This document shows positions 32,093 through 44,030 of a DNA stretch of 64,000 nucleotides, one piece after another (the stretch's first letter is position 1; the number at the start of each line of letters is the position of its first letter). The stretch comes from Platanthera guangdongensis (lineage: Eukaryota; Streptophyta; Magnoliopsida; Asparagales; Orchidaceae). The notes under the pieces were generated by a model. The model searched no databases. It had not been told where the DNA came from and saw nothing but the letters and a program-made list of their open reading frames with translations. Where the stretch lies: NCBI GenBank assembly GCA_039583875.1, contig CM077165.1:71908757-71972756 (forward strand), read 5' to 3'. The position numbers were made by a program, and so were the translations under genes.

Positions 32093-33406
32093 CTAAGAGA
32101 AGAGGTGCGGGTGAGATTCCCTCATCGCCGATTCCAATTCCCACGTCGCACTCTCGACTTCTTGATTTCTCCAAAGAATCTTGACCATAGGAATGGTCTT
32201 TCTCCGCAACACAAGCTCTTGAGAATCCAAAATACGAATAGGTTCTTCCACATACGTAAGGTTGGGCTGAATCTGGGGTATCGAGTCGAGGACTTGACGA
32301 ATATTACGAACACACTTCCGCAACTGGCTCACGTGGAACACATCATGGACACCAGGGAAGGTCGCAGGCAAAACCAGCCTATAAGCTGACACTCCGATGC
32401 GCTCTAGAATCTGGAAAGGTCCCACGTACCGGGAGTCTAACTTGTGGTTCCTTCCAAACCTTTTAACGCCAGACATCAGAGAAACCTTCAGAAAAACCAA
32501 GTCTCCAACCGCAAACTCCAGATCGAACCTTTGTTGATTAGCATACTTCTCATAGCGCTCTTGAGGCACACGGAGCTTTTCCTGAATATGAGTCACAACA
32601 CAATTCATCTCTTCAAGGTCTTCCGGACCTAGCAACGGTCTCTCACCAACTTCAGCCCAAAGTAATGGAGTTCTACAATGCCTTCCATATAAGTCCTCAA
32701 ACAGGGCCATCTGCAGACTCTCTTGATAACTATTATTATATGCAAACTCCATGAGTCTTAGACGCTCATCCCAAGCACCACCATGATCCAAAATATAACA
32801 CCTGATCATATCTTCTACGATCTGATTTACCCTTTCCATCTGACCATTCGTCTGCGGATTATAGGCAGAGGAATACCTTAAATCGGTACCCAACCCCTCC
32901 TGTAAACTCTTCCAAAAGCGAGACGTAAATCTGGAGTCCCGATCTGATACAATGCTAACAGGCACTCCATGTAACCTGATGACCTCATCAAGATATAGCT
33001 CAGCTATCTTTTTCATCGAATACCCAATCTTAAACGGAACAAAGTGAGCACACTTTGTTAATCTATCAACTATCACCCAAACAGAGTCATGCCCACGGGG
33101 AGATTTTGCCAGACCGGTGATAAAATCCATTGAAATACCCTCCCATTTCCAACTTGGAATATCAAACGGTGTCAATTTACCACTAGGCCTTCTATGATCA
33201 GCCTTAACATGCTGACACGTATAACATTCTGATACAAACTTCGTGATATCATTCTTCATCCCTGACCATAAAAAAATTTGTTTTAGATCCTTATACATCT
33301 TAGTGGAACCAGGGTGGTAGGCTACACTGGAACCATGAGCTTCAGCACATATCTTAGCCCGAATATCGCCAAAGGCGGGGACACAAAATCTACCCCGATA
33401 CTTCAA
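32093..33406 (-). pseudogene. A2 integrase with chromodomain-like tail
   Basis: This 437-codon open frame starts in the zinc-binding domain ([27 protein letters not shown]). It has all three core residues: VDRLTKCAHF and SDRDSRF for the Asp pair and MERVNQIVED for the Glu. GPFQILERIG, VFHVSQLRK and a chromodomain-like end (IPMVKILWRNQEVE..TWE) follow. The domain itself looks intact, but a TAG between it and RNase H (DE*DTLKY, about 33412) cuts it from the polyprotein. It is the part of A2 most like A1. Confidence 0.9.
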
Positions 33407-33412
33407 GGTGTC

Positions 33413-34036
33413 CTACTCATCCATAGATAAATCAGGTAGCTCTCCCTTCACGGTTCTATTCCTTAGGTGCAACAAATCAGGATCATCCTTCTGATGTGCC
33501 CGAGTAAGGGAAATCCATGAGGGTTCTTCCGCTTCCAAACTAGTAGGCACAGTACGACTTCCGACCTCAATATCCATCAACAAAAATTCTTCTACCAAGG
33601 ACTGTAGCGACAGATAAAAGATTTTAGCGGTCTTTCTACTCAAAGCATCGGCTACAACATTAGCCTTTCCAGGATGATAAAGAATTTCAACTTCATAATC
33701 CGCCACATATTCTAACCACCGACGCTGGTGCAGATTTAGATCCTTCTGAGTGAAGACGTACTTCAAACTCTTATGGTTCGTATAGATCTTGCACAACGCG
33801 CCATACAATAAGTGTCTCCAAAGCTTCAGCGCATAAATTACAGCAGCAAACTCCAAATCATGCGTAGGATAGTTTCTCTCGTGAATCTTTAGTTGCCTCG
33901 ATCCATACGCGATCACTTTACCATCTTGCATTAAAACACAACCAAGTCCAATGTGTGACACATCAACATACACAACATACTCAACCCTTTCAGTAGGTAA
34001 GGGTAAAATTGGAGCAGTACATAATCTCTTCTTCAA
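33413..34036 (-). pseudogene. A2 RNase H
   Basis: The frame holds [16 protein letters not shown] (catalytic Asp position), [32 protein letters not shown] (catalytic Glu), [12 protein letters not shown] (Asn where Asp is usual) and [10 protein letters not shown] stop before it ([11 protein letters not shown], about 34068) and one after it disconnect the domain. The role in the family is removal of the RNA strand during reverse transcription. Confidence 0.85.
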
Positions 34037-34066
34037 CTCTTGGAAAGCATCTTCATACTTATCACT

Positions 34067-35096
34067 CTAAATGAATGCAGTATTCTTCTGAGTAAGTCTA
34101 GTTAGAGGAGCAGACAACACCGAAAATCCTTCCACGAATCTTCTATAATAGCCAGCCAGTCCTAAGAAGCTCCAAATACCCTTAGGTGTAGACGGTCTCT
34201 CCCATTCCATCACGACAGAAATCTTGGTCGGGTCTACAGAAATACCATCCTTGCTTACTACATGACCCAGAAAGGACACCTGAGGTAGCCAGAACTCACA
34301 CTTGCTCAACTTCGCATATAACTTATGCTCCCTCAGGGTTGACAAAACCAAACGTAAATGCTGAGTATGCTCCTCAACATTGCGGGAATACACTAGGACA
34401 TCATCTATAAACAGAATAACGAATCGGTCCAAGAAATCCTTAAACACCATATTCATCAAATCCATGAAAGCAGAGGGTGCATTGGTTAAACCAAAAGACA
34501 TCACCAAAAACTCATGGTGTCCATGCCGCGAACGAAAAGCGATTAGGGGAATATCTGCCTCACGAATCCTCAACTGGTGGTAGCCCGAGTGAAGATCGAT
34601 CTTTTGAAAATACCGAGAAACCGCGCAACTGATCAAACAGATCATCAATCCTTGGCAGGGGATATCTATTCTTAATGGATACCTTGTTCAATTCTCTGTA
34701 ATCGATGCAAAGCCTCATCGATCCATCTTTCTTCTTGACGAACAAAATAGGAGCACCCCATGGAGAAGAACTTGGTCTAATAAAACCACACCTCAGCAAC
34801 TCATCCAACTCACGCGGAGCCATACGGTACGGTGCTTTGGCAATAGGACGAGTACCTGGCTCGATGTCTATCACAAACTCTATCTCCCTTTCAGGAGGAA
34901 GTCTTGGAAGACTATCAGGAAAGACATCTGGAAACTCTCGTACCACCGAGACATCCTCAAGATATGGTGTAACAAAAGCTGTTTCTAGAGCAGAAATAGA
35001 AACCAAAAACGCCTCGCAACCAGACTCTATAGCACTACAAGCACGTACCGCGGAAATGACAGGGGAAACACTATCCTGAAATCCATAGACGCTCAT
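34067..35096 (-). pseudogene. A2 reverse transcriptase (frameshifted)
   Basis: Two overlapping frames make up the domain. The first (34560-35096) has the linker and fingers: [48 protein letters not shown] and [17 protein letters not shown]. The second (34067-34648) has [26 protein letters not shown], catalytic FIDDVLVYS and the thumb. The break near 34612 fits one extra A in a run (TTTTCAAAAGATCGA). Confidence 0.88.
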
Positions 35097-35515
35097 AGGT
35101 TATCCGTCGTCCATCCTGAAATCCAGTCGCTTAGCCTTGCACTGGATGACTGCAACATACTTGGACTGCCATTCCATGCCCAAAATCACGTCGAAATCAG
35201 CCACATCTAAAATCATCAGATCCGCAAAGGCCAGAAATTGCCAAGATAAATAGGGCATCTCAGAACTCCTTGCCTAGATATCACAGAATCACCAGAGGGA
35301 AGCTTGATGTTGAAGGAATCTCCTAGTTGATCCACATTCAGGCGATGTTTATCAACAAATCTCTGGGCCACAAAGGAATGGGTGGCACCCAAATCGAAAA
35401 GAACGCGCGCCTACCTATTCCGCACCTTAAACTCCCCTAAAACTGTAACATACATAACTAAACGAACGACAACTAGGACAACAACGACAAATAATAAAAA
35501 TAAATTAAACTAGGG
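35097..35515 (-). pseudogene. A2 aspartic protease remnant
   Basis: No long frame survives. Piecewise reading on the minus strand gives LFDLGATHSFVAQRFVDKH, where the usual DTGA is DLGA, then INIKLPSGDSV-like text and DFDVILGMEW. Stops precede ARVLF and follow VIS. It lies between the gag zinc knuckle and reverse transcriptase, as expected. Confidence 0.7.
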
Positions 35516-36163
35516 CTAACCTGATATCACTTGCGTAGAGGTTTGAGATTCCTCACTGGTCATCATGTTCAGCTTTCCTTTATCCAGGTTCGATGGCGGT
35601 GGCAGAGCTCGAAGTGGGGCAGGCTGCAGTGGGGGCTGAGCCTGGGGGCACGAAGACTTCTGGTGTCCCTTCTGCCCGCATTGGAAGCAAATCCTTTCTT
35701 TCATCTAGCACTGACTCACATCATGACCTTTCCTTGCATAGAACGAGCACACTAGCTCTCCCTTGGGTGCACCTTGGATGGCGTGCACCTGCTGCTGCTT
35801 CAGGGTGGCAGTCCTCTTGAAACACCTTTCGTAAGGGTGGCTAGGATGACCACAGAAACTACACACTTCCTTACTTGTCTTCTTGGACGAAGGGCCAGAT
35901 GCCCTGGAGCTACCATCCTCAATACCCTTCCTTTTCTCTTTCCTCGCCACAGCACCGCGGTTCTTAGCATTTTCAATCGCCTCCACTTTCAAAGCGGCTT
36001 CCACTACTTCAGCATAACTTTCAGCCCGGTAAGCGCATGACAACTGGTGGTCGCTTCTTAATCCTCCTAAGAAACGTTTCACCCTACCCTCCTTAGAAGC
36101 TACCATATCAGGAGCAAACCTACTAAGTTTGCTAAACTCAATCTTGTACTCACTCACGGTGAG
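35516..36163 (-). pseudogene. A2 gag, C-terminal part with zinc knuckle
   Basis: From the D boundary the frame runs VSEYKIEFSKLSRFAPDMVAS, GLRSDHQLSCAYRAESYAEVVEAAL, a basic region, a first Cys-His block (VCSFCGHPSHPYERCF), a worn second one (VCSFYARKGHDVSQC) and a third CFQCGQKGHQKSSC near the end. A stop between the second and third blocks (about 35706) breaks it. The N-terminal part of gag is at 47662-48272, beyond D. Confidence 0.85.
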
Positions 36164-36326
36164 TGATAATACGTTTGCAGTCAATTTTATTAGGATATTT
36201 TCGGGGTTTTAAAGCCAATCATGTCTTGTCAAGTACTTGTTTTGATTCCCCTTTGTATATATTTTTGTCGCTAATGCATTTTTTTTTGCTTTTTGCAGGT
36301 TTTCACGGCTTTCAGCCGAAGTTTGC

Positions 36327-36822
36327 TGTGACACGCCCCAAGGTCACGCCCTACCAGGGCGTGTACCTAGGGCGTGTACCCAGAGGAATGAAGCAATTGG
36401 TCCGAAACTGCATTCCATGGAAACTTAGTGTACACGCCCCTCGGTCACGCCCGTGACATACCAGACACGGGCGTGTACTATAGGCGTGTCCCCAGGTTCC
36501 GAGGAATCGCCGCAGCGCGCTCGTTTTTCCCGCTCCACCGTCGCACCGAAAGTGTCACGCCCCAGGGTCACGCCTGACCCGGGCGTGACATATGGGCGTG
36601 TACTTCAGCAATTCCGCCCGCCACCTCCAGCATTCAGTTCAGCCCGAAAAAGTCACGCCGCAAACAACACGCCCCAGGTACACGCCCTGCCAGGGCGTGA
36701 CTTGTGGGCGTGTACCGCAACAACTCCGTCAGAATTCAATTCCTGCCCGAAAAAGTCGCTCCGAATGTGTCACGCCCCAGGGTCACGCCCGACCAGGGCG
36801 TGACAGGGGGGCGTGACCCGAC
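36327..36822 (+). repeat. CACGCCC..GGGCGTG array (D 5' LTR)
   Basis: Pairs such as CACGCCCTACCAGGGCGTG and CACGCCCGACCAGGGCGTG form short hairpin-like inverted repeats with a 4-5-base loop. Four or more pairs occur, separated by about 80-100 bp of unique sequence. The last ends 12 bp before the TATA box. Frames through the array are artefacts. Confidence 0.92.
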
Positions 36823-36833
36823 CCGAAAAATTC

Positions 36834-36842
36834 TATAAATAG
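36834..36842 (+). promoter_or_regulatory. TATA box of D 5' LTR
   Basis: TATAAATAG in AAATTCTATAAATAGAGCCC, a strong plant core promoter match. The probable RNA start is about 30 bp downstream. Confidence 0.85.
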
Positions 36843-37914
36843 AGCCCAACTCCAGGGGTTCCAGAACAACTTTCACTTGGAGAGGGGAGGTTCTGTCCTT
36901 TGTTTTTCTGAACTTTTAAGCATGTATTTTCATTTCTAGTTCGTAGCTCTAGTTTTATGTTTTCCCTGTATTAGCTCCTAGCTTCTTTCTGTAGTATGAT
37001 GCTAATGATAGTGTAGTTTCCTTTTCATGTTCTTGTAATCTCTGGTTTTCAAGCTGTAAGGTCGCTGTTTCTCTAAATAAAAAGTGTTGTTTTCTTTTTT
37101 CGTTCCTGCTCTGTTTTCAGTATTTTTCTTCTACTCATCCCCTTCTTCCACCTCACCATGATTAACTAATCCTCCATGTACTCGATCTAATTGATCCGAG
37201 GTTCGAGTGATTAGGTTATGATGCTTTGAATCTTACCTTTTCTTTTTAGGGTTTAGCTTTGAATTACTCTTGATTTATCACGGGTTGGAGGTATATTATC
37301 GATATATACTCTCCACCTTTGCTTTCATTCTGGGTTAGCCGAGAGGCCAAAAGTTTGAAATGAGCACTCAAGAGTAAAGGGAGTTGTTCGCACCCCTCGA
37401 GAGAGGCAGATGATCAAATCTCCCGGATTGGAGTAAAATCCATTAGAGGGGTTCACCGCGTAAAGCGAGTTTTAGGCCTCCGATTTAGGCGAAAGTCGGT
37501 CGGACCTTCCTAAACTCAGTTAGGCACGGCCTTCGAGAGAAGCGTGTCAATATTCATGGAACCTCCACGGTCAAAGACCTTTACCCTAATTAGCTTAGGT
37601 TTAGTTATCGTATTTTTCTAATCACTCTTGCCGAGGTGATTTCTGATCGAGTGCATTTTCCCTTCATCGTTACTAAGCTTAAGTTAATCGCTCTCTTTAT
37701 CTTTTCATACAAGTAGTTCTCTTCTTTTAGTACATTTAGCCAAACTTTATTTTGCCGTCGATAAAATAATAGATTTCGTGTGAGTAAGCTTACTCAACTG
37801 TTCCCGGATTTCAATACGACACTTGTGTCCCCTAGCTGCATTTCGATAGGTATACTTGCCTTGATGAATTGTTAGTTTGGTATTTTCTCTTTGCAGATAT
37901 CTCAGAGACAATCA

Positions 37915-38594
37915 AGTTTTTGGCGCCGTTGCCGGGGAAGCAACGCTTGTTGATAAATTGAAAACGCGAATATATTAATTTTATCACTTCTCTTTCTCAG
38001 CCTCCTTCTTAATTTTTTTCCGCCTACTCACTTGAGTCAAATGGCTGGATTTTGTTAAGTGTGCGTATTTTATTTTTCCGCCTACTCACTTGAGTTAATT
38101 GGCTGGTTTTATTTCAAGCAAGTGTGCGTATTTTATTTTTCCGCCTACTCACTTGAGTTAATTGGCTGGTTTATTTCAAGCAAGTGTGCGTATTTTATTT
38201 TTCCGCCTACTCACTTGAGTTAATTGGCAGGCTTTATTTCAGTAGAGTGTGTTTACTTTCTGTCGAGTGGGTGTGTTTTAATTTTCTGACGAGTGCGTGA
38301 GTATAGCTTTTCATTTCCGCCTACTCGCACAGAGATAAGTGGCTGGATTTTAATTACCGCATTCGTAATAGAAACTCACATCACAAAATTTTCTACACCA
38401 CCTAACTCTCTCGAAAAGGGCAAAGTGGCTCTAAATGCCACTATCTTGTCTAGTACCTTGCGAACCCTTCACCGGGTAGCCCTTGGGAAGTTCGGGAGTT
38501 AAAATATAAAAAAATCTATTTCAAAAAAAATTTTCCAACTTCATTAGCTTTTGTTTTACTTTTTAGTCTTGCTTCTCCTCTTTTCTTCTAGTGT
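37915..38594 (+). other. D primer-binding site, leader and tandem repeats
   Basis: TGGCGCCGTTGCCGGGGA at 37921-37938, six bases after the LTR, matches the 3' end of tRNA-Asp, the usual primer of Athila elements. The leader then holds four copies of a unit of about 60 bp (starts near 38020, 38078, 38141, 38203; core CCGCCTACTCACTTGAGT) and a weaker fifth near 38316. No gene is seen before the gag ATG. Confidence 0.9.
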
Positions 38595-41500
38595 ATGACC
38601 CGCGGTAGTCCGTCGGTTACTTTGGACCTGGACCACGAAATTGAGCATACTCTTCGGAGAAGATCGCGATTTCAAGGCCCTACTACCCAAGTGCCGGTTG
38701 AGGATTCCGAGTCATTTTCTACCTTAAGAATGGCAGAACCCAACGTGGAGGAAGTCGTGCAAAGGCCTATGTCCTATTATGCACGACCAAATCTCGAGGG
38801 TACAGAAACGAGTATAGTTCGCCCTGCAATAAATAATAATAATTTTGAACTGAAGCCTAGCATAATTCAAATGGTGCAGCAGTATGTGCAATTTGACGGG
38901 CTTCAAGATGAAGACCCGAACGCACACATAGCCAGCTTTCTTGAGATTTGTGACACCTTCAAGATAAATGGTGTCACAAATGATGCTATTAGGCTAAGAT
39001 TATTTCCTTTCTCTCTTAGAATTAAGGCTAAGCAGTGGCTGAACACCCTTCCTAAAAATAGCATAACTACTTGGACGCAATTAACTGAAAAATTTTTGGC
39101 CAAGTATTTTCCGCCTGCTAAAACAGCTAAACTTAGGAATGACATTTCTGCCTTTGGACAGATAGACTCTGAGACCCTTTACGAAACCTGGGAAAGATTT
39201 AAAGAATTATTAAGACGATGCCCACATCACGCTCTGCCTGTATGGTTGCAGGTGCAGACGTTTTATAATGGGCTAAATCAAAGCACGAAGCAAATGATAG
39301 ACGCAGCTTCTGGCGGTACTTTAAACCATAAGACCCCGGAAGCAGCTCTTGAGCTGTTTGAAGACATGGCCATGAACACTTACCAGTGGAATGTGCCTAG
39401 GTCCCGCCCAAACAAACCTGCAGGTCTCTTTGAAGTGGACAACGTCTCACAACTCGCACTGCAAGTTGAAATATTAAGCAAAAAAATTACGGAGATGACT
39501 GCTGCCTCCGCCCCTCAGGTATGGGAATCTGCAACTCCTCCCGCCGAACATTTGGATTATGTAAATAATATGCCTAGAACTGCTTTTAATAATTTTTCTG
39601 CTGCGAATTATCATCCTCCTGGTTTTAATTTTCCGAATAGTTATAATCCTGCGTTAAGAAATCATCCGAATTTTTCGTGGAGCAATCCATCGAATGCTGT
39701 GCGCCCGCCACCGCAAAGTGATTTTTCTGCTCCACCACCACCTCCTCAAAGTTTTCCAAAACCTCCAAATTTGGAGGAAGTGTTTTCAAAATACATGAAT
39801 GCTAATGACGCTACGATTAGGACCTTAACCGGAAGTGTTAAAAACTTAGAAAATCAGGTAGGACAGCTCGCTAAAATGATTTCTGAGCGACCCGTAGGGT
39901 CTCTTCCTTCCAATACCGAGCCCAACCCGAGAGAGCAAGCGAAAGCTATAACTCTTCGGAGTGGGAAGAAAGTTCCTGGTATGGTAAGTGAAGAACCCGA
40001 GGCAAGCTCCGCTCCCGTTTTTGAAAATCAAAGCTCCGTTCCCCTTTTAAAAATTCCATCCTCTGCCGAAGACATTATCACCCCTATCGTAGAAAAAGAA
40101 TTCACTCCACCACCCACCTTTAAAAATAATCCATCCCCGCCATACCCTTCCGAACTTAATAAACAACGACAGGATGATCAATACACCCGTTTTTTGGAAA
40201 TGTTTAAACAAATCCACGTAAATCTGCCTTTCCACGAAGCCATATCCCAGATGCCGAAGTACGCAAAATACCTTAAGGACCTCCTAACTAACAAGAAGAA
40301 GTTAGAGAACCTTTCTCATGTCACGTTAAATGCCGCGTGCTCGGCGGTTTTGACAAACGGATTACCGAAAAAAATCAGTGACCCGGGTAGTTTCTCTATC
40401 CCGTGTGTCTTTGGTGATCTCTTTGTCAAACACGCTTTAGCCGACTTAGGTGCGAGTATTAATCTTATGCCCCTCTCGTTGTTTAAAAAGTTAGGAATTG
40501 GTAGTCTCAACCCCACACGAATGAGTATCCAGCTAGCCGACAGGTCAGTCAAATACCCGTTAGGAATAGTGGAGGACGTCCTAGTCAAAGTTGACAAGTT
40601 CATCTTCCCGGTGGACTTTGTCATTTTATACATTGAAGAAGACGTCGAGGTTCCCTTGATCCTTGGCCGACCCTTCCTTGCCACCTCCCGTGCTATCATT
40701 GACGTAAGCAATGGTAAGCTCTTCCTTCGAGTGGGCGACGATGAGGTAACTTTCTCCATCACCCCCTCGATGAAGAACACACTAGCTAATGATGACTCCT
40801 GTTTTTTCATGGATACCGTAAGTGAAGAATCCTTCTCTCAAACCTCTGCTTTTGAAGAAGAATTTTCCAATTTTTGTTCCTCTCCTCCTCCTCCAACTGA
40901 ATCTCTACACCTAGGTGAAGAATCCTCCACCCGCCTTTCTGATTTTGAAAAAGAATTCTTTGATTTCTGTTCCTCTTCTACTTTTCCAAATGAATCGCTG
41001 CACGAAGCCGCCATGGCCGCTAGCAACACCCCTTTTACTTTTACATATAAAAAAGTGTACGAGGACATAGTTTTTGAAAAAGAACAAATTTCCAAGACCT
41101 CGTATGATGACCCCCCTACCTTGGAACTGAAAGAACTACCAGAGCACCTTCAATACGCTTTCTTAGAAAAGGACTCTAAGCTGCCTGTCATAATTTCGGC
41201 CTACCTCACAGATGCACAAAAAAATAAACTTCTTTCAATTTTACAAAAGCATCGCCAAGCTATTGCTTGGCAGATATCTGATATCAAGGGCATAAGCCCA
41301 TCTTTCTGCACTCATAAAATCTTAATGGAAGATAATTCTCGTAACTCTATACAACCTCAGCGCCGTATAAACCCAAACATGAAAGACGTAGTTAAGGGCG
41401 AGGTTATGAAATTGTTAGACGCAGGAATTATCTATCCTATATCCGACAGTAAGTGGGTTAGCCCAGTACAGGTAGTACCAAAGAAGGGAGGGATAACGGT

Positions 41501-44030
41501 CGTAAGTAATGAAAATAATGAATTAATCCCGACTCGGACGGTGACCGGATGGCGAATGTGTATAGATTACCGTAAGTTGAATGACGCCACCCGCAAGGAT
41601 CACTTCCCCTTGCCGTTCATTGATCAAATTTTAGAACGACTTTCCGGACATAGCTTTTATTGTTTTCTCGATGGCCTCTCGGGGTATCTTCAAATCCCCA
41701 TCTCCCCCGAGGACCAGGAGAAAACTACGTTTACTTGTCCCTTCGGCACCTTCGCCTACCGAAGAATGCCGTTTGGATTGTGCAATGCGCCGGCTACATT
41801 CCAACGATGTATGCTCGCCATCTTTGACAAGTACGTAGAAAGCATTATGGAAGTCTTCATGGATGATTTCTCCGTCTTCGGGAATTCCTTCGATAGTTGC
41901 TTAGAGAACCTCGAAAAAGTCCTAGAGCGATGCGAAGAAACTAACCTCGCCTTAAATTGGGAAAAATGTCATTTTATGGTAAGGGAAGGGTTAGTTTTGG
42001 GACATAAAATTTCTGAAAGGGGTATTGAAGTAGACGTTGCGAAAATAGAAGTTATCGAGAAACTGCCGCCACCTACGAACATAAAAGCCATAAGAAGTTT
42101 CCTGGGTCATGCGGGTTTCTACCGCCGCTTCATAAAGGACTTTTCCAAAATCACCAAGCCTCTTACCCATCTCTTAGAAAAAGACGCCCCATTCATCTTT
42201 GATGACCTCTGTCTAGCTGCCTTCAATTTAATAAAAGAAAAATTAGTTAATGCGCCAATCATGATAGCTCCAGTGTGGGATCTTCCATTTGAAATAATGT
42301 GTGATGCGAGTAGTTATGCGGTGGGAGCCGTACTAGGTCAACGTATTTCCAAAAACTTCCACCCCATTTATTACGCTAGTAAAACACTCACATCTGCACA
42401 GGAAAATTACACCACAACCGAGAAGGAGCTCTTAGCGGTAGTATTCGCATTTGACAAATTTTGCCCTTATATTACTCTTTCGAAAATCATTGTTTTTACG
42501 GACCACTCGGCCCTCAAATATCTTCTCTCTAAAACGGATGCCAAGCCTCGCTTGATTCGCTGGGTCTTACTCCTCCAGGAGTTTGACTTAGAGATCCGTG
42601 ATAAGCGAGGTGCCGAGAACTTGGCCGCCGACCACCTTTCGCGCCTAGACAACCCGTTTATCGAGCAATTAGACGAAAATTCTTTTCATTACTATTTTCC
42701 TGATGAGAAGCTGTTCATAATTAACACATCTACTTCTCCTTGGTTTGCCCACATCGCCAACTATCTAGTGGCCCGTGTGCTCCCAAAAGAGTTTTCATCT
42801 CAGCAAAAGAAGAAATTCTTTTCTGAGCTGAAGAACTACTTTTGGGAGGACCCGCATCTTTTTAAAGTCTGTGCAGACCAAGTGATCAGGAGGTGTGTTT
42901 CCTTTGATGAAGGATTAGATATTATTAAACATTTGCATGAAGGACCGACAGGTGGGCACTATCAAGCTGCTCGCACCGCTCACAAAGTGTTAAGCGCGGG
43001 TTTTTACTGGCCCAGCCTGTTTAAAGACGCGCATGCCTTTGTGAGTAGGTGTGATAGTTGCCAACGGTCGGGGAATATTTCGAATAAAAATGAAATGCCA
43101 CAAAATTATTTCCTAGAGTGCGAAGTTTTCGACCTCTGGGGGATTGATTTTGTCGGCCCTTTTCCTTCTAGCTTCGGGAATAAGTATATTTTAGTTGCCG
43201 TTGATTATGTTTCACGTTGGGCCGAAGCCCAAGCTCTTCCTACGAATGACGCCCGAGTCGTAGTTAATTTCCTCAAAAAATTATTTTCTCGATTCGGTAC
43301 GCCGCGCGCTATCGTTAGTGATAGGGGTTCCCATTTCTGTAACGCGCAATTTTCAAAAATCCTAACTAAATATGGCGTTACTCATAAGCTTTCCACTGCC
43401 TACCACCCCCAAACTAACGGACAAGTCGAAGTAGTGAATAGAGAAATAAAAAGAATTTTAGAAAAGACTGTTTCAACTTCTAGAAAAGACTGGTCCGCCA
43501 AATTAGACGATGCTCTATGGGCCTACCGAACAGCGTACAAAACCGCCCTCGGCTGTACGCCATATCGGTTGGTTTATGGAAAATCGTGTCATTTACCCGT
43601 AGAGTTAGAGCACCGCGCCTTTTGGGCCTTACGATTTTTAAACTTCGATCCCCACTCTGTCGGCGATTTTCGAAAATTTCAACTTAACGAACTCGACGAG
43701 TGGCGCTCTTACGCGTATGAAAATAACAGACTTTATAAAGAGCGGACGAAGCGTTTACACGACCGACATCTTAGGCACCCAAAAATCTTTAAGCCAGGCG
43801 ACCAAGTGCTTCTTTATAACTCTCGTTTACGTTTATTCCCGGGTAAATTAAAATCACGTTGGTCTGGGCCTTTTACTGTTTTAGAAGTCTTTTCTTATGG
43901 TACTGTTTTAATTTCTCACCCTGATAAGGGTACTTTCAAAGTGAATGGTCAGCGTCTTAAACTGTATTTCTGTGATGATGTCAGTCTAAACCCTGTTAAC
44001 TCTATCTTTCCGGTCCTGACATTTGATTAA
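38595..44030 (+). CDS. D gag-pol polyprotein (Athila type), 1811 aa
   Basis: One uninterrupted frame encodes everything D needs for copying and insertion. Order by residue: gag capsid block (about 120-230, [10 protein letters not shown]), Pro-rich linker, protease near 614 ([15 protein letters not shown], active-site Asp present), reverse transcriptase near 930-1150 ([27 protein letters not shown], catalytic FMDD at about 1086), RNase H from about 1232 ([34 protein letters not shown]), integrase zinc domain from about 1452 ([15 protein letters not shown]), and core with Asp (GIDFVGPF, 1515), Asp (VSDRGSHF, 1574) and Glu (VEVVNREIK, 1611). I see no zinc knuckle in gag and no chromodomain. The start is the first ATG after the leader, in a context free of upstream in-frame stops. 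Intactness fits recent activity. Confidence 0.95.
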   Translation: MTRGSPSVTLDLDHEIEHTLRRRSRFQGPTTQVPVEDSESFSTLRMAEPNVEEVVQRPMSYYARPNLEGTETSIVRPAINNNNFELKPSIIQMVQQYVQFDGLQDEDPNAHIASFLEICDTFKINGVTNDAIRLRLFPFSLRIKAKQWLNTLPKNSITTWTQLTEKFLAKYFPPAKTAKLRNDISAFGQIDSETLYETWERFKELLRRCPHHALPVWLQVQTFYNGLNQSTKQMIDAASGGTLNHKTPEAALELFEDMAMNTYQWNVPRSRPNKPAGLFEVDNVSQLALQVEILSKKITEMTAASAPQVWESATPPAEHLDYVNNMPRTAFNNFSAANYHPPGFNFPNSYNPALRNHPNFSWSNPSNAVRPPPQSDFSAPPPPPQSFPKPPNLEEVFSKYMNANDATIRTLTGSVKNLENQVGQLAKMISERPVGSLPSNTEPNPREQAKAITLRSGKKVPGMVSEEPEASSAPVFENQSSVPLLKIPSSAEDIITPIVEKEFTPPPTFKNNPSPPYPSELNKQRQDDQYTRFLEMFKQIHVNLPFHEAISQMPKYAKYLKDLLTNKKKLENLSHVTLNAACSAVLTNGLPKKISDPGSFSIPCVFGDLFVKHALADLGASINLMPLSLFKKLGIGSLNPTRMSIQLADRSVKYPLGIVEDVLVKVDKFIFPVDFVILYIEEDVEVPLILGRPFLATSRAIIDVSNGKLFLRVGDDEVTFSITPSMKNTLANDDSCFFMDTVSEESFSQTSAFEEEFSNFCSSPPPPTESLHLGEESSTRLSDFEKEFFDFCSSSTFPNESLHEAAMAASNTPFTFTYKKVYEDIVFEKEQISKTSYDDPPTLELKELPEHLQYAFLEKDSKLPVIISAYLTDAQKNKLLSILQKHRQAIAWQISDIKGISPSFCTHKILMEDNSRNSIQPQRRINPNMKDVVKGEVMKLLDAGIIYPISDSKWVSPVQVVPKKGGITVVSNENNELIPTRTVTGWRMCIDYRKLNDATRKDHFPLPFIDQILERLSGHSFYCFLDGLSGYLQIPISPEDQEKTTFTCPFGTFAYRRMPFGLCNAPATFQRCMLAIFDKYVESIMEVFMDDFSVFGNSFDSCLENLEKVLERCEETNLALNWEKCHFMVREGLVLGHKISERGIEVDVAKIEVIEKLPPPTNIKAIRSFLGHAGFYRRFIKDFSKITKPLTHLLEKDAPFIFDDLCLAAFNLIKEKLVNAPIMIAPVWDLPFEIMCDASSYAVGAVLGQRISKNFHPIYYASKTLTSAQENYTTTEKELLAVVFAFDKFCPYITLSKIIVFTDHSALKYLLSKTDAKPRLIRWVLLLQEFDLEIRDKRGAENLAADHLSRLDNPFIEQLDENSFHYYFPDEKLFIINTSTSPWFAHIANYLVARVLPKEFSSQQKKKFFSELKNYFWEDPHLFKVCADQVIRRCVSFDEGLDIIKHLHEGPTGGHYQAARTAHKVLSAGFYWPSLFKDAHAFVSRCDSCQRSGNISNKNEMPQNYFLECEVFDLWGIDFVGPFPSSFGNKYILVAVDYVSRWAEAQALPTNDARVVVNFLKKLFSRFGTPRAIVSDRGSHFCNAQFSKILTKYGVTHKLSTAYHPQTNGQVEVVNREIKRILEKTVSTSRKDWSAKLDDALWAYRTAYKTALGCTPYRLVYGKSCHLPVELEHRAFWALRFLNFDPHSVGDFRKFQLNELDEWRSYAYENNRLYKERTKRLHDRHLRHPKIFKPGDQVLLYNSRLRLFPGKLKSRWSGPFTVLEVFSYGTVLISHPDKGTFKVNGQRLKLYFCDDVSLNPVNSIFPVLTFD

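Larger units (their letters stand above)
36164..37914 (+). repeat. D 5' LTR
   Basis: It starts TGATAATACG and ends AGACAATCA, 1751 bp. An array of CACGCCC/GGGCGTG words (36327-36822) comes directly before the TATA box at 36834. After it come R/U5 with no gene. The 3' LTR matches almost base for base. Confidence 0.96.
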
